A stretch of DNA of 64,000 nucleotides. Origin: Chara braunii (taxonomy: Eukaryota > Streptophyta > Charophyceae > Charales > Characeae). The position numbers and the translations under genes were made by a program. Below are positions 1-10,914 of the stretch, one piece after another; the first letter of the stretch is position 1, and every line of letters begins with the position of its first letter. The notes under the pieces were generated by a model. That model did not search any database. It was given only the letters and a program-made list of their open reading frames with translations, and had not been told where the DNA came from. The stretch is taken from contig BFEA01000001.1 in NCBI GenBank assembly GCA_003427395.1, positions 1,512,141 to 1,576,140 on the forward strand. The letters run 5' to 3'.

Positions 1-1106
1 AGGTTGCAAATGTGGCATGCGCAAGGCACCCACGGGATCTGTCGTATTTCAGGGTCTGGATGCTTTGCAAGGATGTTCCTAGCAGAGATGTTGACATGTG
101 CAGAGTCGGTGCATATTGCGTTGATGTTCTTCACACCCAACTCCCTGATCACCCCCTCCCACATCTTAGCCAAGGCTGGTGCTGACTTGTCCTTCCCTTC
201 CATATCCATGCTCTTCACCATCACTGCACCCTTGTCTCCTCCGGCGAGGAAGTTGATCACCGGCCTGTTGCTGGTTGTGGTTGTGCCATCCGTCATGAGA
301 GTGTATCCAGTTTTAGGCCATGTGGACCTGATCTCATCCATGTCGGTGTCAGTCTTCTTGTAGCTTCCCTGCAGCTCGTCAATCCTCAATGTGTCGTAAG
401 ATGGCAGCGTCAGCACTTTCTTTGCCCTGGCTGTGTCACCCATGACCTTCTCAACTTTTTTGTAGGCATCAGAGCGCGCTGCATTGAACGCAATTGCATT
501 TTCATAGAAGAATTGTGCAACCGCGTGATTCATCTCCCTCTGCAGCTCATCGACCAAGTAGCTGGTCATCGATGTCTGTTGCCTGGAAGCATTGCTGCTT
601 GGAGGTCGCGGTGGGAGATCCGCTGCTGCACCATCGCCTACAGGTGTTGGCTCAAGCCTGCTGCCCTCCGCTGACGGCACATCCCCAAAAGGATCCTCCT
701 TACAACCATCCTCGCCGAACTCATCCTCCTGGCCCATTCCTGTCGGTGTTGAGGACGGGTACCCAAGCTCCCGCATGTGGGCATCCAGTCTGCTCAACAC
801 TTTCTGCGGGATCTTGCCCTTTCCTTGTGCCTTGTAAACGGCGTACAAAATCTCCCCGTTGACATGCTTGCACCGGGCGCCATCTGATGGTTGGATGAAA
901 TGATTGACGGCCCGATTCACGGCCCCATCAAGCTCCTTGGAGCACAACCTGCACTGCATCCTCCATGACCCATTTGCCCTGCCAACGTTCTTCTGCCCCC
1001 GGTCGACCCATTGCCATATGCCGTGCTTGAGCAACAACTCTTCCCTCTCGTCTCCTTCCACAGCCCTGAACGGCTCCCTCGCCCTGCCGCCCTGACCCGC
1101 TGACAT
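1..1106 (-). CDS. BED zinc finger / DUF659 hAT-derived transposase-like protein, C-terminus off the window
   Basis: An uninterrupted minus-strand frame starts at ATG 1106-1104 and stays open for 368 codons to the window edge. Residues about 30-81 resemble a BED zinc finger, with a W-x-W motif at 31-33 and possible zinc ligands C52, C55, H69 and C79. A linker rich in D, E, G and P follows. From about residue 190 the frame matches the DUF659 domain of plant hAT-derived proteins, with the hallmark TDGTTTTSNRPVINFLAG at about 272-289, then a CTDSAHVN-like stretch and a PCACH-like motif near the edge. The hAT C-terminal dimerisation domain, if present, lies outside the window. Such proteins bind DNA and are either transposases or domesticated relatives; the absence of stops suggests recent or maintained function. 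Intron structure and the transcription start are unknown. Purine-rich low-complexity DNA begins just upstream of the ATG. Confidence 0.8.
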   Translation of the reverse strand, partial: MSAGQGGRAREPFRAVEGDEREELLLKHGIWQWVDRGQKNVGRANGSWRMQCRLCSKELDGAVNRAVNHFIQPSDGARCKHVNGEILYAVYKAQGKGKIPQKVLSRLDAHMRELGYPSSTPTGMGQEDEFGEDGCKEDPFGDVPSAEGSRLEPTPVGDGAAADLPPRPPSSNASRQQTSMTSYLVDELQREMNHAVAQFFYENAIAFNAARSDAYKKVEKVMGDTARAKKVLTLPSYDTLRIDELQGSYKKTDTDMDEIRSTWPKTGYTLMTDGTTTTSNRPVINFLAGGDKGAVMVKSMDMEGKDKSAPALAKMWEGVIRELGVKNINAICTDSAHVNISARNILAKHPDPEIRQIPWVPCACHICN

Positions 1107-1125
1107 CGTGCCTTTAAAATAGAGG

Positions 1126-1945
1126 AGGGAGATGAAGAGGAGGAGGAGGAAGAAGAAGAGGAAGAAGAAGACGAAGAGATGGAGGGGGGGGGAGGGGGGG
1201 GGAATTCGTTGCAGGCCCCGCAGGCTGCTTTCCAACTTTGGAAAACAAAAAAAAATTGTAACAGGCCCCTGTCGCTGCTTTCTTGTTAAAAAAAGAAAAC
1301 AATAAAAAAAACTTGACTTCACACACCAACAATGTTCGACTTTCCAACTACATTGTCAAACTACAGCTAACGCTGGACATGGAGAAGAAGAAGAGGAGGA
1401 GAGGAGGAGGAAGAAGAAGAAGAGGAGGGGCGGAGGAGGAAGAGGGAGGAGAAGAGGAAGTAGAAGAGAGACTTAGAGAGGAGAGATGGAGAAGGTGGAG
1501 AAGGTGGAGAAGGTGGGGAAGGTAGAGAAGAGGAGGAGAGGAGAAGGAAGAAGAAGAAAACGAGGAGGAGGAAGAATAGGAATATTAGAGGTACGAAACC
1601 CTAACGAAATTTCAGAACCGTGCTTTCGGAGGGGACGGGAAGAAAACGAGGAGGAAGAATACAAAGGTTAGCGGTACCAAACCCTAACGAAATTTCAAGA
1701 ACCGAGCTTTCAGTGGGAACGGGAAGAAGACGACGAGAAAAAAAAAAGAAAAAACGATTTTCCAAGCGGGAGAGGAGGAAGAAGAAGAAGAGAAGGAGAG
1801 GAGGAAAAAGAAGAAGAGGATTGGAGGAAGAAGAACAAGAGGAGGAGCGAAGGGCAAAAAAGAAGAGGACTGGAGGAAGAAGAAGAAGAGGAGAGAAAGA
1901 GGAAGAAGAAGAAGAGGAGAAGAGGAGAAGAGGAGAAGTGGAAGA

Positions 1946-2009
<64 letters not shown>

Positions 2010-2110
2010 AGGAGGAGGAGAAGAAGAAATGGAGAGGAGAAGGACGAAGAAAAAGAGGAAGAACACACGGTGAAGGAGAAGAAGAGGAGGGGGAAAAAAA
2101 ATCGGGCCAG
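1126..2110. repeat. purine-rich low-complexity tract with (GA)n
   Basis: Nearly continuous GGA/GAA-type purine sequence, interrupted at about 1200-1380 and 1580-1735. A pure (GA)n run lies at about 1951-2006. Two related short blocks at about 1596-1625 and 1675-1705 share a segment containing ACCAAACCCTAACGAAATTTC or a close variant. Long open frames on both strands here (Arg/Glu-rich on plus, Ser/Leu-rich on minus) are by-products of the composition and are not annotated as genes. The tract lies immediately upstream of the DUF659 gene start and could fall in its promoter or 5' UTR. Confidence 0.9.
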
Positions 2111-2281
2111 GTCTTCCCAATGACATTGTACTTCCTGTGTCAAGGCAGGGGCGTCAACACGAAGTAGAGATATGGAGGGGCGGCTTCATCAGGTGCGGCG
2201 GTGCAGGCGCAGCTTCAACCCAAGGTGCAGCTGGAGACATTCGCTCCACTCTGCGGAACTCCATCGGAAGGCCCTGCCGAT

Positions 2282-2485
2282 GGTCGGGAAGGCCGACGGC
2301 GCGCTACCGTGCACCCCGCAGAAAAAAGAAAAAAAAATTGGCGGGGCCTGCTGGGCCGGTAGTGCGCCGTCGGCCTTCCCGACCGACTTCTACGGTAGAA
2401 GTCCGTCGGGAAGGCCGGGGGCTCACTACCGGCCCAGCAGGCCCCGCCAAATTTTTTTCTTTTTCTTCTGCGGGGTGCCTACCAG
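2282..2485. repeat. large GC-rich imperfect palindrome
   Basis: Arms at about 2303-2393 and 2395-2485 are inverted copies around a single central base (2394). Both contain an A-rich block next to GGCGGGGCCTGCTGGGCC and end near a CACCCCGCAG motif. A smaller nested inverted repeat pairs 2282-2302 with 2364-2384, giving a second possible fold. Mismatches are few but present, so the structure is not a simple duplication of one read. It could be a foldback or MITE-like element; I did not find clear target duplications. Confidence 0.75.
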
Positions 2486-2592
2486 TCGCCGACCGGTCGG
2501 CGCCGACAGCGCCTACCGTCGGCTCGTCGGCCGCCGACGGGTCCAGGGCCACCGACCGTCGGCGTGACTACCCTGGCATATGCTCTGTTTGA

Positions 2593-4480
2593 GGGAAATT
2601 ATTCCCTCCAATCTGGGCGTTATCAAAAAAGATGATTTGTCAGCCGATCGTAAATACAAAACGAACTTTAGTTGATTTTATTTTTAATTTTAATCTTAAT
2701 TTTTCAAGGATTTATGAAAAAAAAATATTTAAATTTCTAAATTATTTGATACGTTTTATTCTTTTCTAAGAGTTTGGCATGTCAGATTTGCCCGGCGAAG
2801 GTCTCAAAATTTCGGACAAAGTCTTCCGAACAGATCCAACCCCGGTGCGCTTCCCCTAAAATAGGTTAGATTTCGAGTTAAATTAAAAAAACAAAACCCT
2901 TAATTAATGAATCAAACTTTGAAAAATAGCGAAAATTCACTCGAGCTAGGATTTTTACCCTTGACCGTCTCAAAATTTTACTAACACAGAATCGAACAAC
3001 TTTACTCTGGACGATCAGTCCCCAAAAGCGGCCGGATCACAAGATATGGTCAACAAAAGACAGAACCCAATCAAAATTTAGGGTTTTGATACCTAGGGTT
3101 TTGTAGCGCACGCGCATACAATTTAATTAGCAGATGCCCGTAATACTTCAAATTTTGGATTTAGGAATTAAGTCAAATGGTTACTCGTAAGACATTTGTT
3201 TTCAACGGAATAAAAATTTTAATTAACGTTGTTTAACAATTTTTATCAAATTTTAAAGATAATTAGCCAAAATAAAATAAATTTGATAACTTTATATGTA
3301 CATTTCAATTATATTCGACGCTGGTTCTGCATGGAAGGAGTCTCAATTTTTTGACAAATTTCTTCCGAACAAACTTCCGTTCGACAAGCGTCACCCAGAA
3401 CCGGTCCGATTTTGAGCAAAAAAAAAAAAAAAAATTCTTAATTAAATATTAAAATTTTAATTACATTCTAAAACTGGATTTTACCCCGACGGTTTTGTCC
3501 GCAGTAGATCTCAAAAATTTCAGATCGAAGAACCGTCCAACTTTGGTTTCGATATCTATCAGCCAAAATTGCTCAATTCTGGAGTTACAAATAAAATAAA
3601 CTTAAAAATTGTACTCAGCCAATTATAGCCCACTAGGGTTTCAAATCGTTAGGGTTTATGTTTTGCCTGCGACCGCACGCACACCGTCAACCCTTTTCGC
3701 ACGGGGAAACTTGACACACTTATACTTGGGTATATAAACAAACTTTTTCATGGATCATAATTTTTTATTAATACCGTTTTAGTAAAATAAAAAACTATTA
3801 AAAAAAACACAAAATAAAAAAATCCTCGGCTACCAGCCGAGCTGCCCGGATCCCGGGTGGCCAGCCCGTGCAAGGAGGTCCCAACAAAAAAAAAAAAAAA
3901 AAAAATCCGAAAAAAAACTATGTTATGCAGAACAATAAACTGAACAACTTTTGCCTCAAGGTCACATCGAAATGGTTCACTAAAATTAAAATAAAAAATA
4001 AAAATTAAAAATAATTTTTTTATTTTTATTTTTTTGGCCCGGCTGGGCAAGTGACCCCGGGCCACTCTGGTAGCCTAGAAAAAATCAATAATTTAATTCA
4101 ATTTAACGGGGACTGTCAGGGCGCGCACCGATCGCATCCGATGTCGGTTTTCCCCAAAAATTATCTTAAAGTTTCGAGAAAATTCCCTTGATCAACTTTG
4201 CTTCCGTAGGCGCTCACAATTTTTCCGCTCCAATTTAGAGTAAAATAAATAAAAGGTAGAGTAGATTTTCTTAACTAAAAAAACGAACATAAAAATTTGT
4301 ATCTCGAGCTTCGTGGCACGGTTTTGACCACCGAGGGTATCCAAATTTGTGGAGCGGCGATGCGATCATCTGTCATCCGGGTGTGTGCCTTCCAAAGATG
4401 ACCGGATCGTGAGTTATAAAAAAAAATGATAATAATTATTCAATCAAATAATCAAATAGCAAATTAATCTGTCCGAATTT
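2593..4480. other. AT-rich non-coding stretch with degenerate repeated phrases
   Basis: No credible gene was seen. Related phrases recur at about 2770-2880, 3320-3420, 3480-3560 and 4190-4400: a TCTCAAAATTTC-like segment followed by CTTCCGAAC/CCGG-containing sequence. AGGGTTT-rich segments occur at about 3080-3110 and 3630-3660. This may be an old, diverged tandem repeat or a decayed transposon. Homopolymer A runs lie at about 3419-3435 and 3885-3905. Confidence 0.45.
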
Positions 4481-7400
4481 TAGGTGCTCTCTTTACTCTC
4501 ACACCCCCGTTTGATAGGGGAGGCTGAGGCCTTGGGGGTGCTGTCCCCTCCCCGACAACGGCGTCAAGGTTGTCAGGAAACCTGGGGAGGGGTAGGCTGT
4601 TGTTCGTTGAGGCCAGTGGCAACAGTGCCTGTCACTCACTGCGCCCACATCACAGGTCCTCAGAGACCAGCAAGCCAATAAAGTCCATGCTGCCTGTCTA
4701 GTGTCCCTCTACTCCATGTCGATTGATCATGAAGGTAGCCACTCAAAATTTAGACCAATTATATAAAGTGACAACGCGTTGGGTGCAGATCAGAGATCAC
4801 CCAAGGCCCCAAACACCGGCCGCTTGGGGGTCTCAAGTTCCCAGATGCCCACTTGTCCAGACTGAAGGTCAACCGGCACTGGTTAGCGTTTCAGCAAATC
4901 AACCAGAGCTAGGGAACGCACGCTCATTAAGGAGAATAACCCAGGACAATTAAAAGTCCAATGGCCCGCCTCACGTAATGATCATGTCACAATTCACGGA
5001 CGGATTCCACTGCTTTCTCATTGCGAATGGTCGTTTTAGGGTTAATATCACCATTTTCATAAACTTGATCTGCCGGAATCCTGATCGGTCAATTCTTCGT
5101 TAGTTTAAGCAGACATGGAACACAACAATTTCGAGAGACCTGTGCTATTTCAAGAATGCTTGACCTTCTCTTAGGGGTGATACACTAAATTATGACCTGC
5201 AGCTTGGCTGTCGGCGTGGCATCCGAAATCGCCAAGTCGAATTCAAAATAAATTACCCAACAATTCTCGAACAAGAGTACAATTTTAGTGGTAGTGCGCA
5301 ATTGTGAGCCAGACCAGCCTCCACTTATAACCGAGTTTCCAAAGGGGAAAAAAAATCTTTTGTCTTTTCACCTGTCAGTCGGCCATCTACAGCGCAAGCT
5401 ACGAGAGAGAATTTTCACCCTCATTTATAAGAAAACCAAAGGGTCCTTTTAACCATACTTTACACCAATCTGTAGAGTGCGCTTCTTACTAACATATTGT
5501 AAAAGAAAAACCGAAAAAAAAAAAAAAAACATGATCCCCACTACACTTTTCAGGGTGGTGAAGGTTACCCTAGGGGTGAAAAGTGAGGGTACTTGTTAAC
5601 CATTCGTGAAGGGTTAGCAGATCCTAGCGTGAGAGACTACTGAACATCATTCTCGTTTCAGCTGATTATCAATTTATCCGCCGGGTTACATGGAGTCCGT
5701 CACTTACAAATTTCGTCGGCGATGAAGAAGCCGCCCTTGTTTGGCCAACGAGCCCAATGTGAGAGTCTGCCTTTGCAGGTCACTTTTCATGCTCTCGTCA
5801 TTCTCAACCACAACCCAATGGGAGTCGGGACTGTGCTCGATCACCGTGCTGTGGATCGCGGTGTAGTTCCGTATGCTGCTCAACAATGCCGAAACGTCTT
5901 CTAAATATCAATCCCAACAGCCAATGCGTACGTTCTGGTGTCACCTCGAGTCGTATGCGTCGTATCTTTGATTGATTGCCCGTGGAGGTAATCACAACCG
6001 GCTATCTGCGACCGTATCGTAAAACGAAGTGAAGCTCTCCTCGTTTCTCTCGACCCCGGCAATCAAAAACCTGCAGACCCGCAGTTTCGAGGCCTTTCCT
6101 CCTGCTTTGCTACGTACGAGCGTATGCCCCTCCCCCACGTGGCCGCCTCTGAGATCTCACTGCTCCTGTCCAGCGCGAGTCAGGATTCAGGAAGTGATTG
6201 GCCTCAACCGCTAGCTTAAGCCCTCCCTTTCTCTCTCTCACCTTTTCTCTCCTTCACGCTCTCACGACCCCTCTCTTATATGTTACCCACTCTCTTTTCT
6301 GCTGCTCGTATCTTCGAGTTCTCAGCCTCGGTGTTACTGCTTCATCACTTCATTCCAGGCTAGGTGCATTGCCGCATAGAACAAAAATTAAGAATGCGAA
6401 TCCAGGGGCACGCTCACAATCACACACTATCACTCTCCGCGCACACTGACCACCTTTCTACCTCTCCTTCTCGCTCATGCATACCCCGGCCTACCCCCCT
6501 TTCTCCTTTCCGTTACTCTCCAGGATTTCTCGCCACTCGTTTTTCAACCCACCCGACAAGTAAACTTTGTTGATTGGGAGTTGGATACTTCTGGGTGCCC
6601 TTGCATATTCCCTCTGATAGTTACCTCTAATCGTGAATGGACATTGCTCACAGAAGGGGGCGGCTTTCACCACACGCAGAGACACCAGCCTTGCTTAATG
6701 TGACCACAACGGGTTCGCTCACTCGGGAGAACACGCAGCACTGATCTGCTGTTTCCCCTCCCTTCTCGATTATTGCCTACGCCTGTCTCGTTAAAGATGC
6801 TTAATATTATTGATATTTTCGTGGAAAAGGCAGCGATCACAGTTACACGTGAAGATATGCTTTGAAGGCCCTCTTCGTACCTCCGTTCCAGATAGTTGGG
6901 ACAATAGTGACCACGCGTCCAGTCGTGCGCTGGAGCAAAGCATGAAGGTTCGCCAATTTTGTGTATCTCACCTGCCACTCAGAAGCACTGTAAACATCTG
7001 GTTTGCGCCCTGCCACTATCCTCGTGCTGCTATTTGAACAACGCAACTGTGCAGAGTACAAAGTGCATGTCCGATGACCGAGTTGGCGACGCATGTGGGT
7101 AGCTTGGAACACTGTGCACACCATTCTCCCTCAGGCGCGCGAATCACGCTTCCCTCCTTTTCGATCAATCATGCGAAAGGGTACAATCCTGATCCAGTCA
7201 GATGTGTAGTGGGCTGCGTACCCCAAGCCCTCTCGCTCATCCATCCACCGGGACATTTCAGCCCCGACCGAAGTGTCGTGGGCCAAGTACGCCAGGCACA
7301 TTGTCCCCTCCCTCGCATTCGCCAGGTGGGATAAGCGCTCGCGTACTGCGCACACCATGCACACCGATTCCCCTGCTGACTGCCCTGAACGACATGTTTC

Positions 7401-7500
7401 CCGCAATCTCCAGTTCCCTGAGTACGCCTGGCACACGCGAGAAAGTGCTTGTCACCGAATGCCCCCTCGCCTCGCCGGGCCCCCCTATATCAAGTTAGTA
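4481..7500. other. no recognisable gene
   Basis: Short open frames are present on both strands but none has recognisable domains, codon structure or motifs. There is an A run at about 5515-5530. The section from about 6200 to 6500 is CT-rich, as plant 5' leaders or introns can be, but no exon could be supported. Nothing else can be claimed. Confidence 0.5.
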
Positions 7501-7559
7501 CCTCCCTCGTAATCTGTGCAGCCAGGACAAGTGGTATCAGCGGCAGCTGGACCCCAGGC

Positions 7560-8260
7560 CCTGAACAGGTAGTAAACAAAGTTGATTACTAAGTCCGGTA
7601 CCCAATCATTCATGTCATCAGGCACGCTAACCCAACTAGGCCAAGTACCGTGCCATTGAATGCCTGTGCAGATCCACAATAAATATATATGTCCGTGACG
7701 GTACCAAATTGCAGCAACTTGCACCGCCGCTGCGCCAGTCCGGAAAGGATGAGAATAGGGATTGAACAGCAACGTGTCGAACCAGTACCGATCCTGAAAT
7801 AACAGTCTTGAACTGCAGCAGCCTGTACCGTTACCATACCAATGTCGAACCAGAGACCATGCCAGTCCAATGCCGAATACCGTACTGAGCANCAGGTNTC
7901 NCGTACCAGTACCGTATAAGCGCCCAACCAGTGAGTGTACCAAAGCAAAAGTACCAAACCTCGAACCAAGTGTCGTGCCAAACAGCACAAGTGTCGTGCT
8001 TGAGCCGCACCAATCGTACCCAAAGTAATAGCACCGAAAAATCGCAGGTTTTACCAATCATCTCAACATTGAACTGCGGTGGCATGTACTAACGCTGTCC
8101 CAACGACCGTACCGTACCTGTTCCAAACCAGTGTCCCCTGTTTGTTCCAGACCATCGTCCACGCCAAAATTGTAGTGTTGCTTAGCAGCAACGACCGCAC
8201 CACATCAACCATGCCGCCACAACCAGAAAACTGGTCCAACTGACCCACCAACCAATGTTA
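7560..8260. repeat. irregular GTACC/CCGTACC-rich repeat region
   Basis: The phrases CCGTACC, ACCAGTACCGT, TCGAACCAG and GTCGTGCC recur at short irregular spacing throughout. On the minus strand they read as a run of Gly-Thr/Trp-Tyr-Gly codons, a translation of the repeat rather than a gene. Ambiguous bases occur at 7892, 7898 and 7901. I call this a decayed short-period repeat of unknown origin. Confidence 0.55.
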
Positions 8261-8555
8261 TCAATGTTCACGGGAATCTAGGAAGATACAAGCCTCGCTC
8301 ACTCAATACCGCCCGGTTTATAATGAGGGTAACAATCAGAAAAATCGGGTAAAATCCTGCCAAGGATTATAAATAACGAAAATCCGTTTAAATCGATGAA
8401 GGGGGATAAATATAAAATTCTTGGCTAAAATTAATCAAGAGCAAAATTTTGTGAAAATTAGTCAAATAATAAAATAATCATCCTTTCCCTTCCCCTTTTA
8501 ACATTTTTAATTATTTTACTCATTTTTAATTTCTTTATTAGATTAAATCATACTT

Positions 8556-8640
8556 GCGGCGCATCACGTGCGCGCCCAACGCGCACGTGCGGCGCAAAGC
8601 GCACACGCATGCGTGCGAGCGCACGTGGTGCGCCGCACCC
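8556..8640. repeat. GCGCAC/GTGCGC-rich palindromic patch
   Basis: GCGCACGTGCG-type words alternate with their complements, so the patch can fold on itself in several registers. A similar patch lies at 9570-9715. Surrounding DNA is AT-rich, so the base composition changes sharply at both ends. CACGTG and GCATGC palindromes are included. Confidence 0.6.
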
Positions 8641-9035
8641 CTTATAATAGGGGTGGGAAAAAAAAATCGGGAGTGGTAGGGTTGGATGGTACACCCGTTC
8701 CCTTAACTCGGAAAAATAGGATTCCACGAGAAAAACAAAAATTGGGGCCGCGCACTACAGCAGCCCCCAAAGATGTGTTATGTGTCCCGTGGCTGAAAAT
8801 GGATTCAAGATCAGCCTGGCTCCACTGCACAAAGAGTCTACAATGCTCCACATGTATCTGGACCTGTTAATGCCCCCAATACATTCCGAATGTCACGTGT
8901 TGAGTAATGGAGCGTGGCTCCGTTTTTGCACAATGGATACTCCTGACAACATCTCTTTTCTTTTTTCCCTAGTAATAGGCAGGACAACGTTAACTTTGAG
9001 GCCCTACTGACACTACGTTGCTCCATTACTCATCA

Positions 9036-9130
9036 ATTATGCAAAATGAGAATGAATCTTTCGCTAGAACATGGAAATATACACCACAATAATTATTGTT
9101 TTCGTGCATGTGGTGAGTAGTGAAGCTAAG
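9036..9130 (+). repeat. dispersed foldback-family copy 1
   Basis: The stretch starting at TATGCAAAAT and passing through CTAGAACATGG and GTGCATGTGGTGAGTAGTG is closely similar to copies at about 45995-46095 and 46161-46260. At 46161-46455 the same sequence forms both terminal inverted repeats of a short element, so this copy is probably one end of a related element. The opposite end was not identified with confidence. Confidence 0.6.
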
Positions 9131-9569
9131 ACCCTTCTAGACTCAGCTACGGACGTGGTTCCAGGCATCATTGTCGTTAGATACATCCAGAAAAGTCCTA
9201 GTGTAGTAGGAGATATGAGATACCCCCCTCTCTCGGTCTTTTTTTTGCTTTTTTTGCTTTTGTTTTTCCAGACGTACAGAGTTGGCTTTTGCCGTTCTCC
9301 TGACATTGCCAATGATGACTGTATGCGACCTGATAATAGGGCAGGATACATTCGGGGCAACACTGCCATAGAGGGCGAGAACTTGGTTGGAGGGCGGGAA
9401 CTTGGATCCAGGGCAGCGTTGTCTCCTCGAAACGGCTGATCATCATGAATGTATCCGACATGGCAATTAGAAGGATACATTCGAGGGCAACGCTGCCCTC
9501 GATCAAAGTTCACGAACACAGCGAAGTAGTGTCGTGCACTATACACCCACACACACAAAATAAAAAAAG

Positions 9570-9715
9570 AAGGCACGCGCACCAGCGGCGCACCAGCGAA
9601 GTAGCGCCCTGCACGGTGCGCTGCACCTGTACGCGTTTTGTGCGCGGTGTGAGCACGTGCGCTCGCATCTTAGATCCGCGCATGGCGCACCGCACTGGTG
9701 CGCTGCAAGTATGGA
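9570..9715. repeat. second GCGCACC-rich patch
   Basis: GCGCACC and GGTGCGC words recur about every 10-25 bases, related to the patch at 8556-8640. Just upstream, the phrase GGATACATTCG plus GGGCAAC/CTGCC occurs at about 9346-9375 and 9471-9500, and an inverted version lies between them (about 9408-9460). This suggests a small decayed inverted-repeat element next to the patch. Confidence 0.5.
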
Positions 9716-9972
9716 TTAAATGGAAATTGAGGGCTCCTTTTCATGTCAATTGGTCAGCGCAGAAAGTACCGCGCGAAGGGTTACTAACACACCCTTGCGC
9801 CATGACCTTCGGTCTTAGAGATAGCCCCTTAACAGATGAAATCGGTAGGTGTCAGGCGAGGCAAGGGTAGTCGTCCACCTTATTAATCCCAAAGGTTTGT
9901 TTCCGCAGTCGATGCAGGGGATTTTATAGTTCCTATAAGGACCCCTAATTTTCCCGAACAACTTCGACAAGA

Positions 9973-10914
9973 GTGGTCGTCAAATCTTTACCGGTCGTTC
10001 GATTGAGGGATGAATCCCCTCTACGTCGGGTGGCCGACCGGTCTGCGGCCGCCCGACACCGTGACCCGCGCTTTACCAGCACATTCTGGCGACACCTACA
10101 CGAGGTGTATGGATCCGCGGATTTCCTACGACCATCGCCGTTGCGACCAAACACTCATTGTCCTACGCTTGACGACTGGATTGCCCACATGGTGGCGATT
10201 ATGAAGCGGGCACACGAGAGTCTAACCGACTCTCAGACTCGCATGACCCCTCGAGCGAACCGCTCACGAATGGATCATCCATTCGAAGTCGGTGACGATG
10301 TGCTCGTCGACGCACGCCACTTGAAGTTCGAAGCAGATACGCTTCGCAAGTTCAGGCGTCCCTTCTTCGGTCCATGCCGCATCCTTCAGGTCGTCGGTTT
10401 TGATACTGCCGCTAGTCCGGTCAACTTCCCTCTGAAGCTACCTGATTACCTTCGACAGACTCGCGTACAGGATGTTTACCACCCCTCCTTGCTGTGTCCT
10501 TATCGCAGACCGTCCGAGCGCTTCGCCGAACGTCCTTATGAGCACCCTCCACCTATCATGGCGGACAATCACGAGGAGTTCGTCGTTTCTGGCATCTTAT
10601 CTCACGAAGTTACCGACGATACCCCTCCAGGCATCGAGTACCTTGTGCGTTGGAAGGGCTATCATGATGAGGAGGCTACTTGGGAGCCACTCGAGCAGTT
10701 GGAGCATGCCGCGATGATGGTGCGTGCATATGACCGTGCTCGTCGTGCTGAGACATCAGCTCCTACTCAGCCGACTGGCCCTCTTCCCCCTCCTCCAGCT
10801 AAGGAGATCGCTGAGGACGAGTCTGCTCCCACTGAGGCCGTTCTTCAGCAGCAGACGAACACCTTCACGTGTCCACAACGCAATCGTCGACACCTTAGGC
10901 GTCTTGACGACTAA
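9973..10914 (+). pseudogene. Ty3/gypsy chromovirus polyprotein 3' end: integrase remnant plus chromodomain
   Basis: A 313-residue open frame carries the end of a Ty3 polyprotein. Residues about 26-45 contain a DPRFTSTFWR-like integrase core fragment. The sequence then jumps to the region normally about 85 residues further on, so the DGQTE motif with the catalytic Glu is missing and the upstream DD residues are absent or altered. An integrase C-terminal domain follows (HPFEVGDDVLVDA at about 101-113). A well-preserved chromodomain lies at about 200-248, with aromatic-cage candidates F203, W227 and Y230 (LVRWKGYHDEEATWEP). Chromodomains of this class direct integration towards methylated histones. 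The frame ends at a stop before non-coding DNA. No LTR pair was identified. The retained chromodomain frame in an integrase-dead copy suggests a fairly recent internal deletion. Confidence 0.88.

Noticed and set aside
1114-2143. Long open frames on both strands (Ser/Leu-rich, Arg/Glu-rich)
   Set aside because: They are translations of GA/GAA low-complexity DNA with no conserved motif.
7485-8085. 190-residue minus frame with repeated Tyr-Gly-Thr
   Set aside because: It reflects the GTACC-rich repeat and contains ambiguous codons.
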